Shown here: one piece after another, positions 5,517-11,501 of the stretch
Numbering within the stretch: position 1 is the stretch's first letter
Layout of the letters: each line of letters begins with the position of its first letter
Origin: an uncultured Campylobacter sp.
GTDB lineage: Bacteria > Campylobacterota > Campylobacteria > Campylobacterales > Campylobacteraceae
Assembly (NCBI RefSeq): GCF_937997535.1
Contig: NZ_CALKTT010000068.1
Location: forward strand, 1-11,501
Length of the DNA stretch: 11,501 nt
Direction: 5' to 3'
Translations under genes and position numbers: made by a program
Notes under the pieces: model-generated
Told to the model about the DNA's origin: nothing
Seen by the model: only the letters and a program-made list of their open reading frames with translations
The model's database searches: none

Positions 5517-6622
5517 TTGACCGCCTCACTCATATCGCCGATAGCGATGCGCCAGGATGGGATGATGACGAAGGCTAAAAACGGGATCACGCTAAAGACG
5601 AAGATCAAAAAGAGCATATTAAAATTTATCGCGGGGGTGAAGGTGATGAAATTTCGCAACTCGCCGCCTAAGAATATATCGCGCAGAAGCGGCGCATCCA
5701 GGATAAAAACATAAGCATACGCGCCCGCGACGCCGAGCAGATAAGCGCTTAGCGAGACGATGAAATTTTGAATAAATTTCATCGCGATGATGTCCTTTAT
5801 ACAAAAGCCTATACTGCGCAAGATCGCGATCTCCTTTTTCTTCTCGCCGTACGCGAGCGAAATTTGATTTTTTAGCAAGATGAAAAATGAGATCATCGCC
5901 ACGGCGTAAAGCACCATAAAAATTCCACCCTTGTAATAATACAGATGCCTCACTTCAGCTACCGCGTCCTCCGCGCTAAGAGCTTCCGTATTGGGGTATA
6001 AATTTACGATCTTAAGCGCTACTTCGCTTACTTCGTTGGGGTTGGGCACGCTTACGTAGAGCTTGGTGTATTCGCCCTCCTTCAGGCTTAGCACCTCGCG
6101 CGCGGTATCGGGGTTGAGATAGATCACGTCGTTTGAGACGATGCTGCTTTCGTGCGGCGAAATTTTATTTATCTTAATCGCGATTAGGCGCTGTTCGGTT
6201 AAGAAGTGAAACTCATCCTCGTAGTACCATTCGCCCATCGCCGCTTTTACCCCCTCGCCTACGATCATTTCGTTTTCATTCAAATTTTCGTCGCCTACGA
6301 TATGAAACCAAACGCGCTTTTGAGCGAAGTAATACATCCCGTCCACGGCGCCCTGCACTTCGCTGACGCCCGCGATTTTAGAAATGTCGTAGATATAGCC
6401 GTCGTGCATCAGATCGCGTTTGCCCGCGCGCAGAGCCTCTACTACGATGTCGGGTCTGAGCTTGATGACCTTTTCGAGATCGTTTTGAATGGAGCCCGAG
6501 ATGAAAAGCACCGAGCTTAAAATAAAAACGATAAAGGCAAATATCGCGAAGCTAAAGGAGTGGTCGGCTCTGTCTTTTCGCAGCAGGATTACGGAGTAGT
6601 CGATAAAATTTTTACTTATCAT
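5513..6622 (-). CDS. FtsX/MacB-type ABC transporter permease
   Basis: A 369-residue permease with the standard MacB/LolC-type layout: one N-terminal helix (residues 22-43), a large periplasmic domain (about 45-230), then three helices (about 233-251, 285-308 and 334-355). KKKEIAILRSIGF (261-273) is the hallmark cytoplasmic stretch of the FtsX-like permease domain, which contacts the ATPase. The C-terminal PSWRIAIGDMSEAVK corresponds to the usual ending of that domain. Only one permease gene is present, so a homodimer is expected, as in MacB. The start is 11 bases inside the preceding small gene, with GGAG seven bases upstream of the ATG. The stop overlaps the ATPase start. The large periplasmic domain has no cysteine, so it probably does not bind copper itself. 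Confidence 0.93.
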   Translation of the reverse strand: MISKNFIDYSVILLRKDRADHSFSFAIFAFIVFILSSVLFISGSIQNDLEKVIKLRPDIVVEALRAGKRDLMHDGYIYDISKIAGVSEVQGAVDGMYYFAQKRVWFHIVGDENLNENEMIVGEGVKAAMGEWYYEDEFHFLTEQRLIAIKINKISPHESSIVSNDVIYLNPDTAREVLSLKEGEYTKLYVSVPNPNEVSEVALKIVNLYPNTEALSAEDAVAEVRHLYYYKGGIFMVLYAVAMISFFILLKNQISLAYGEKKKEIAILRSIGFCIKDIIAMKFIQNFIVSLSAYLLGVAGAYAYVFILDAPLLRDIFLGGELRNFITFTPAINFNMLFLIFVFSVIPFLAFVIIPSWRIAIGDMSEAVK

Positions 6623-6800
6623 AGACGAACTCCGCGTAGGCTTTGCTTTTAAAGCTGCTTGAGAGCCGCACGTCCTTTATCTCGCGCGCGAGCTTTTGCA
6701 GGCACTGCTCGCCCTTTGCGCGATCAAAGCTTACATAATGCACCGCAATGAGCGCGTAAAGGGCGGCAAAAAAGATCATTAAAGCGCAAATGAGCCTCAT
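6612..6800 (-). CDS. small membrane-anchored periplasmic protein in the NosL/ABC operon
   Basis: A 62-residue protein with one N-terminal hydrophobic helix (residues 2-22) and a charged tail with a single Cys33, ending in KAYAEFVYDK. It overlaps the upstream NosL-family gene by an ATGA and the downstream permease by 11 bases, and AAGGG stands shortly before its ATG, so it is translated as part of the operon rather than being a chance frame. It could be a small subunit or regulator of the ABC transporter, or act as a membrane tether for a NosL protein. No family recognised. Confidence 0.75.
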   Translation of the reverse strand: MRLICALMIFFAALYALIAVHYVSFDRAKGEQCLQKLAREIKDVRLSSSFKSKAYAEFVYDK

Positions 6801-7921
6801 AGCCCTTCTATTACGCTCTCTTTGATCTCGTCAAATTTAAGTACGCTCTTACCGCCGTGATCTTTGGCGAAGGTCTTGGCCGCGCTCTCGCTATCAAACG
6901 GAATGAGCTCGTCGCCCATCGGTCCTAAGACGTTGGAGCCGAGCACGAAAAAGGCGCTTTTAGCATCGATCTTGTGTAACTTGTAGTAGTCGGTTACGAA
7001 AATTTTATCAAAGCCCTTACCCTTTTGGAAGTAGTATTTCATCATATCTTTCACGCCGTCAAAATACAAATTCTCGCCGCCCTGAACCTCTATCATCGCC
7101 GCCCAGTTAGGGTTTTTGCCCACTAGCATGCCGCAGACCGGACATTTAGCGCCCTCCGGCACGACGATCTTTTCAGGTTTTTTCGCTTTTGCATCTTTAC
7201 CGCTGCTGCCTAAATTTACCGGCGCATCCCATAGATACAGCGCCGCGGCTTGTAGGTGCTTGTCGTACTCAGGCTCCTTGCTAGCACCCTTTGCGTCGCA
7301 AGTCTTTTTGAGATGAGCTTTGAGCTCGGAGATGGCTTTGAAGCTTTTAGCGTCCGTTTTAGCGCAGTTTGTTTCGTAAAATTCTTTACCGTGCGCGTAA
7401 ACGCCGCCCTCGCGTTTGGCTTTGATCATCTTGTTATCGCCCTCGAAATCCTGCCCCGCAATCTCGTAGGCTTTGGCGAAGCTCATTATCTCGCCGCCGT
7501 TTTCGGCTTGGAATTCCTTGGCGTCGGCTTCGGTTGAAAAGGCGTATTTGCTATTGCGGCTCATCGTACCTTTGACCTTGCTGCCCACGACGTAAAAGGC
7601 TTTATTTACGTCGATCAAATTTAGATTTTTCGTATCTACTACCTGTGCATCGCTTGGAATTTTGCCGCCCGTAATCTCGTACAAGCAGTGCAGAGAAGCT
7701 ACTTGCTTGCCGTTCCAAACGTGATTAGTTTTATAGAATTTAACCAAATTCATTCCGCAAACGGCGCAGTATTCTTTGCCCTCGCCGCTTCCTACAAGCG
7801 TAGCCTTGCTTGGATCCACGCTTTGAAACATAGGCTTTGCCGGCTTATTAGCCCCATCCATCGAGGCGCCGCAAACGAGCGCAACAAGCGCGGTCGAAGC
7901 TAAAAACGAACGTAAAATCAT
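6797..7921 (-). CDS. exported two-domain NosL-family protein with heme-less cytochrome c-like middle
   Basis: A 374-residue exported protein with signal peptide MILRSFLASTALVALVCGA. Domain 1 (about 45-155) has YCAVCGMNL (Cys52, Cys55, Met57) plus Cys79 in SLHCLYEI. Domain 2 (about 252-370) has KCPVCGMLV (Cys260, Cys263, Met265) and GPMGDELIPF with Met335. CxxCGM is the NosL signature; NosL is a periplasmic Cu(I) protein serving assembly of the nitrous oxide reductase copper site. NosL alone is roughly 170-200 residues, so this is a duplication. Between the domains, residues 170-232 (AHGKEFYETNCAKTD, later KTC and YLWDAP) resemble a small cytochrome c without a CxxCH heme motif; Cys186 and Cys208 might form a disulfide. 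The Cys16 region is not a canonical lipobox, so anchoring is uncertain. AAGGAG at 7927-7932 supports the start, 31 bases after the Sel1 gene. A copper-delivery role for a periplasmic enzyme is inferred. Confidence 0.88.
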   Translation of the reverse strand: MILRSFLASTALVALVCGASMDGANKPAKPMFQSVDPSKATLVGSGEGKEYCAVCGMNLVKFYKTNHVWNGKQVASLHCLYEITGGKIPSDAQVVDTKNLNLIDVNKAFYVVGSKVKGTMSRNSKYAFSTEADAKEFQAENGGEIMSFAKAYEIAGQDFEGDNKMIKAKREGGVYAHGKEFYETNCAKTDAKSFKAISELKAHLKKTCDAKGASKEPEYDKHLQAAALYLWDAPVNLGSSGKDAKAKKPEKIVVPEGAKCPVCGMLVGKNPNWAAMIEVQGGENLYFDGVKDMMKYYFQKGKGFDKIFVTDYYKLHKIDAKSAFFVLGSNVLGPMGDELIPFDSESAAKTFAKDHGGKSVLKFDEIKESVIEGL

Positions 7922-7952
7922 ACTATCTCCTTAAAATTTTGATGTTTTAAAT

Positions 7953-8786
7953 TTACTTACTAATCGAGTTTAAAAATTCCAAATTCTCGCAGCCCATCTT
8001 GATGCCGCCGTCGCAGCTTTTTTTGAAAAACTCTTTTGCTTTGGCGTTATCGGACTTCACTCCTTTTCCTTCGGCATACATTATGGCTAGGTTATTGCAG
8101 CCGTCGAAGTGGCCGAGGCTGCACGCCTTTTCATACTGCTGCTTTGCCTGCTTATAATCCTGGCCCACCCCCTGCCCGAAGGCGTATAGATAGCCTAGGT
8201 TGTTGCAGCCGATGCCGATGTCGCCGCCGCAAGCCTTTTCGTAAAAAATTTTAGCCTTTGCGAAGCTTTGCTCGACGCCCTCGCCCTTTAGATACAGATA
8301 GCCCAGGTTGTTGCAGCCCATCATATCGCCGTAGGTGCAGGCCTTCTCATAAAGGCTCGCCGCCTTGGCGACATCCTTTGCAAGCCCGGCGCCGTTTGCG
8401 TATAAAAGTCCGAGCGAGGTGCAGCCTTCGTTATCTTTGCAGGCTTTTTCGTAATAAGCCGCGGCTTTGGTGAAATTTTGATCCGCGCCGTTGCCGCTTT
8501 CGTAGATATAGCCTAGATTATTGCACGCAAGCGCAAATTTAGCGCTGCACGCTTTTTCGTAGAGGCTGATAGCTTTTTCGAAATTTTTCTCTACGTTGCC
8601 GGTGCCCTCAAAATACAAAACGGCTAGATTATAGCATCCCGAAGCTTTATTTTCCAAACCGCACGCTCTTTCGTAAATTTCTGCGAGTTTTTTATGATCG
8701 CCGCTTTGTTGAGCTTGAATGCCCTCGCTGATAAAGCCCGCGTTTGCCGCGCCCGCCAAAGCAAGCGCTATTAGAAATTTTTTCAA
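7953..8786 (-). CDS. secreted cysteine-rich Sel1-repeat protein (Hcp-like)
   Basis: A 277-residue protein with a clear signal peptide (MKKFLIALALAGAANA, cut before GF) and seven Sel1-like helical repeats. Most carry the pattern YEKAC-x7-CNNLGYLY-x-GxGV, with Cys pairs at 42/51, 80/88, 116/122, 150/158, 186/194, 222/230 and 258/266. Paired cysteines eight apart form disulfides in Helicobacter cysteine-rich proteins (HcpA-type), the nearest known relatives; those have been linked to penicillin binding and immune stimulation, while most such proteins have no defined substrate. The third repeat is two residues short between its cysteines. The start is TTG at 8786, chosen because AAAGGAG (8792-8798) stands five bases upstream and overlaps the TAA stop of ccsBA, so translation is probably coupled. 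In this operon it may be a periplasmic scaffold for cytochrome maturation, an inference. Confidence 0.92.
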   Translation of the reverse strand: MKKFLIALALAGAANAGFISEGIQAQQSGDHKKLAEIYERACGLENKASGCYNLAVLYFEGTGNVEKNFEKAISLYEKACSAKFALACNNLGYIYESGNGADQNFTKAAAYYEKACKDNEGCTSLGLLYANGAGLAKDVAKAASLYEKACTYGDMMGCNNLGYLYLKGEGVEQSFAKAKIFYEKACGGDIGIGCNNLGYLYAFGQGVGQDYKQAKQQYEKACSLGHFDGCNNLAIMYAEGKGVKSDNAKAKEFFKKSCDGGIKMGCENLEFLNSISK

Positions 8787-8796
8787 ATTTACTCCT

Positions 8797-11487
8797 TTAT
8801 ATCGTTTTTACGTCCCTGCCTCTGAAAGCAAGAGCGATTATTAAAAAGACCGCCGCTATTATACAATAAAACGGCGCGGGTATATGCGGTGCGTCTCCCG
8901 CGGCATAAGAGTGCATGCCGGTGAGGTAGAAATTTACGCCGAAATAGGTCATTATTATTGAGCTATACGCGAGCGTCGAGCTCACGCAATAAACATAGAT
9001 CAAGCCGAGTTTAGGGATAAATTTCAGATGCAGCACGATCGCATAGACGATGATCGAGACATACGACCAGGTCTCTTTGCTATCCCAGCCCCAATATCGA
9101 CCCCAGCTCTCATTCGCCCATACGCCGCCGAAGAAATTTCCGAGCGTCAGCATCGAAAGCCCCACGATGAGACTGATCTCGTTGATCGCCGTTATATATC
9201 TGATCTGTGCGTTAAGCCGCTCGCGATTGGCGCCGTTTTTAAGCGCCATCAAAACAAGAGCCAAAAGCCCAAGCAGGCAGCTAAGGCCCAAAAATCCATA
9301 GCTAGCCGTGATAACCGAGACGTGGATGCTAAGCCAATAGGATTTTAGCACTGGCACGAGGTTGGTAATCTGCGGGTTTACGAAGCTCATATGCGCTACC
9401 AGCATCACGATGCTGGCTAGCAAGCAGCTCGCGCTTAGCGTAAGCAGGGACTTTCTAAAAAATATGATCCCCGCAAGCGCCGCCGACCAGCCGATGTAGA
9501 TCATCGACTCATAGCTATCGCTCCACGGCGCGTGAGCCGCAACGTACCAGCGCAGCGCAAGCGCAAGGGTATGTGCTATAAAACATATCGCAAAGGCAGC
9601 GAATAAAATTTTTTGCGCGAGCATGAAGCGCTTGCCGCAAAGCGCGCCCAAAAGCGCCAATATTAGAGCTACGCCGCCTAGGATCATATAGCAATAAACG
9701 AGCTTTTTGAAAACCGAAGCTTTGTTGTAAAACACCTCGGCTTTGACGCGGTTTTCGCTTGGAAGGATAGCTGCCGAGGTGGCTCTTTGGTAGTTTTTCA
9801 GCTCCGCAAGTGCGCCGTCCGCTTTAGCCCAATCATTATCCGAAATTCCATCTTGCAAGCCGTTTAGATAGTCGTTTAGCACGCCTTTGATTTGCGGGGC
9901 GATACTATAATCCGCGAAGGCGTCGTTCGGCGAGAGCCAGGTATTTTGCGGGTCGTTCGGCACGGGGATAAATTTAAAAAACACCCCTCTAAAGGTCAGA
10001 TACGCGATGTTTAGCCGCTCGTCGAATTTAATCAGCTCGTTATCGAGCACGCCGCGGCGCGAGGCGCTTTTTTCATTCGCCTCGTCCAGGGCGTGGGCGA
10101 GCTTGTAGTTGCCGTTTTCATCAAAGACCGAATTAAAGCTCGCATATCGCTCCTGCGGCGCTAAGCCTAGCATCTTTTTGATCTCGTCGTTTTTAATCTT
10201 TATGATCTTTTGATCGCGCCAAAACGCGGGATTTAGGCTCATTCCTAGGATCATCTGCTCAGCGCTTAAGCCGTAAAGCCCCTCCGTGCCTGAAATTTTA
10301 TTTACGATCTCGCTTGCTTCGGTGCTAAGCGGCTTGATCCTGCCCATATAATCTTGCACCAAAAGCTCCGCGAACGCGCCGTTTGCATGAACGCGCGAGT
10401 TGGCTTTAAGGTTTGCTAGATAGTTTTCATCCGCGGCGCGAAGCTCAATGCTGAAAAAAAGCGGCGCAATCAAAAGAAGCGCGGCGGGCGCGTTGTTTTT
10501 AATAAATTTAGCTAGCTTTTTAAATCTGCTGCCCGCGGTAAAAAGATTTCCGATAAATCCGACGCAAAGCAAGAAATAGCCGAAATAGGTAGGGATTTTA
10601 CCCGGATCGCGATTAAGCTCCAGCACCGTACCCCGCTCGTCCGTGTCGTAGGAGGATTGAAAGAGCTTAAAGCCGTCAAAGTTTAGCGGATGATTCATAT
10701 AAATTTCATGCTCTCCCGCGCTCTTGCCCTCTTTTAAAATTTCAACGTCGCTAGCGTAGGATGACGGACTTTGCGAGCCGGGATAGCGCTCGAGCTTAAA
10801 TTTCAAAAGCTTTACCGCAAACGGAAGCTCTATGAGCTTCGAGCCCCAGCTTAGCATTATCTCCTCGCCGTCAAAGTTTAAAATTTTAGGTTCCCCGAGC
10901 CAGCCAGCGCCGCCGCGCAGCTGCGCTTCTTGCTCGCTTCCGCCCTCAAAGCCCGCCTTTACCGCAAGCGTGCCCTGTTCGCCCTTGGGCGCGGGTTTGT
11001 AGGAGCCAAATTTAACGGTGAAGTTTTTAGAATTTATACTTTGCGTGAAGCTAAAATCGTTATCGCCGATCTGAGATAGATTTAGCGGATGCTCGAACAG
11101 CGCGTCTTGCGTGCGGATTTGCAAGTATGGCTTGACGCTTACCATCTCGCTTTCGCTCTCGCCCGCTCTTACGTGCAGCACGCCCTCGGTGCCGAAATAG
11201 CGCGTCAGCGCCGCGCCGATAAAGATCACGATAAATGCCGCGTGCAGAACGAAGGAGCCGAAGCGGCGCCACATTTTGGTTTTTATGATTATTCCTAGCA
11301 GGCTCAGCGTCGCAGCGCCCATGACGCACTCGTACCAGCGCGCCTCATATACTAAAATTTTAGCCGTTTGCGTATCGTAAATGCTCTCTAAAAAGGTTGC
11401 TACGCCGGCGCCTGCGGCTAGGATAAAGAGAAGGCAGAGCGCAAATTTGTAAGAGATGAAAAATTTTAATATTTTTAGCGCGCTCAT
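8797..11487 (-). CDS. ccsBA: CcsBA fused cytochrome c synthase (ResB-CcsA, System II)
   Basis: An 896-residue inner-membrane protein that exports heme and attaches it to apocytochrome c in the periplasm. The ResB/CcsB half spans about 1-320: early helices, a large periplasmic domain with the MNHPLNFDGFKLFQSSYD segment (264-281), and a fourth helix at 299-316. A second periplasmic region follows, then the CcsA half from about 590 to the end. The CcsA half holds the WWD heme-handling motif WANESWGRYWGWD (790-802), the conserved HAPWSDSYESM (652-662), external His722 and His859 (in TGMHSY), and membrane His82 and His820. The spacing of these four histidines matches that reported for the heme ligands of Helicobacter hepaticus CcsBA. 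GGAGG at 11492-11496 lies four bases before the ATG. The length resembles the Wolinella dedicated isoenzymes (NrfI, CcsA1) more than the roughly 1080-residue C. jejuni enzyme; these numbers are from memory. It heads the visible operon. Confidence 0.96.
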   Translation of the reverse strand: MSALKILKFFISYKFALCLLFILAAGAGVATFLESIYDTQTAKILVYEARWYECVMGAATLSLLGIIIKTKMWRRFGSFVLHAAFIVIFIGAALTRYFGTEGVLHVRAGESESEMVSVKPYLQIRTQDALFEHPLNLSQIGDNDFSFTQSINSKNFTVKFGSYKPAPKGEQGTLAVKAGFEGGSEQEAQLRGGAGWLGEPKILNFDGEEIMLSWGSKLIELPFAVKLLKFKLERYPGSQSPSSYASDVEILKEGKSAGEHEIYMNHPLNFDGFKLFQSSYDTDERGTVLELNRDPGKIPTYFGYFLLCVGFIGNLFTAGSRFKKLAKFIKNNAPAALLLIAPLFFSIELRAADENYLANLKANSRVHANGAFAELLVQDYMGRIKPLSTEASEIVNKISGTEGLYGLSAEQMILGMSLNPAFWRDQKIIKIKNDEIKKMLGLAPQERYASFNSVFDENGNYKLAHALDEANEKSASRRGVLDNELIKFDERLNIAYLTFRGVFFKFIPVPNDPQNTWLSPNDAFADYSIAPQIKGVLNDYLNGLQDGISDNDWAKADGALAELKNYQRATSAAILPSENRVKAEVFYNKASVFKKLVYCYMILGGVALILALLGALCGKRFMLAQKILFAAFAICFIAHTLALALRWYVAAHAPWSDSYESMIYIGWSAALAGIIFFRKSLLTLSASCLLASIVMLVAHMSFVNPQITNLVPVLKSYWLSIHVSVITASYGFLGLSCLLGLLALVLMALKNGANRERLNAQIRYITAINEISLIVGLSMLTLGNFFGGVWANESWGRYWGWDSKETWSYVSIIVYAIVLHLKFIPKLGLIYVYCVSSTLAYSSIIMTYFGVNFYLTGMHSYAAGDAPHIPAPFYCIIAAVFLIIALAFRGRDVKTI

Positions 11488-11501
11488 TAACCCTCCGCAG
11501 T

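Noticed and set aside
4839..6622. MacAB-type drug efflux pump
   Set aside because: No MacA-like adaptor or TolC-like outer membrane protein is present, and the permease is embedded among NosL-family genes.
7868..7880. Lipobox in the double NosL protein (LVALVC)
   Set aside because: The residue before Cys16 is Val, while lipoboxes need a small residue there; ordinary signal peptidase cleavage seems equally likely.
9028..9348. Plus-strand frame of 106 residues opposite ccsBA
   Set aside because: Antisense shadow of the conserved WWD-containing part of CcsBA; no ribosome site or protein-like features.

Overview
The window looks like chromosomal DNA of a Campylobacterota bacterium, most likely one of the higher-GC Campylobacter species (C. 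gracilis, rectus, showae or curvus type). This is an inference from three things: a fused ResB-CcsA cytochrome c synthase, a Helicobacter/Campylobacter-style cysteine-rich Sel1 protein, and GC-rich coding DNA studded with AAATTTTA-type words. No rRNA, tRNA, CRISPR array or insertion sequence was found.

Left part (1-1504, plus strand). An AT-rich open frame of unknown function (1-486, probably cut by the window edge) contrasts sharply in base composition with everything else. It is followed by a small predicted membrane protein with a TTG start (642-962). Then come about 540 bases with no convincing gene, carrying two diverged copies of a 60-base repeat.

Middle part (1505-3145, minus strand). 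Two separately promoted genes lie here: a small RBBP9/YdeN-type serine hydrolase with two well-formed translation starts (exported and cytosolic versions), and a DUF4213/DUF364 putative metal-chelation protein. A five-copy tandem repeat of about 29 bases and a GC-rich hairpin separate them from the large operon.

Right part (3383-11487, minus strand). Eight genes run in one direction with gaps of 10 and 31 bases followed by five consecutive overlaps. In transcription order they are: the cytochrome c synthase CcsBA; a secreted cysteine-rich Sel1-repeat protein; a two-domain NosL-family protein with a heme-less cytochrome-c-like middle; a 62-residue membrane-anchored protein; an FtsX/MacB-type ABC permease; its LolD-type ATPase; an eight-helix membrane protein with a CPYC motif; and a second NosL-like protein that has lost the CxxCGM metal site. 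The arrangement suggests a periplasmic cofactor (heme plus copper) maturation module serving a respiratory multiheme enzyme encoded just upstream, beyond position 11501. Best candidates are the copper-containing octaheme sulfite reductase MccA system or the NrfA nitrite reductase system, each of which uses a dedicated CcsBA. The ABC transporter, the CPYC membrane protein and the degenerate NosL partner form the least understood part and are the main item of interest.
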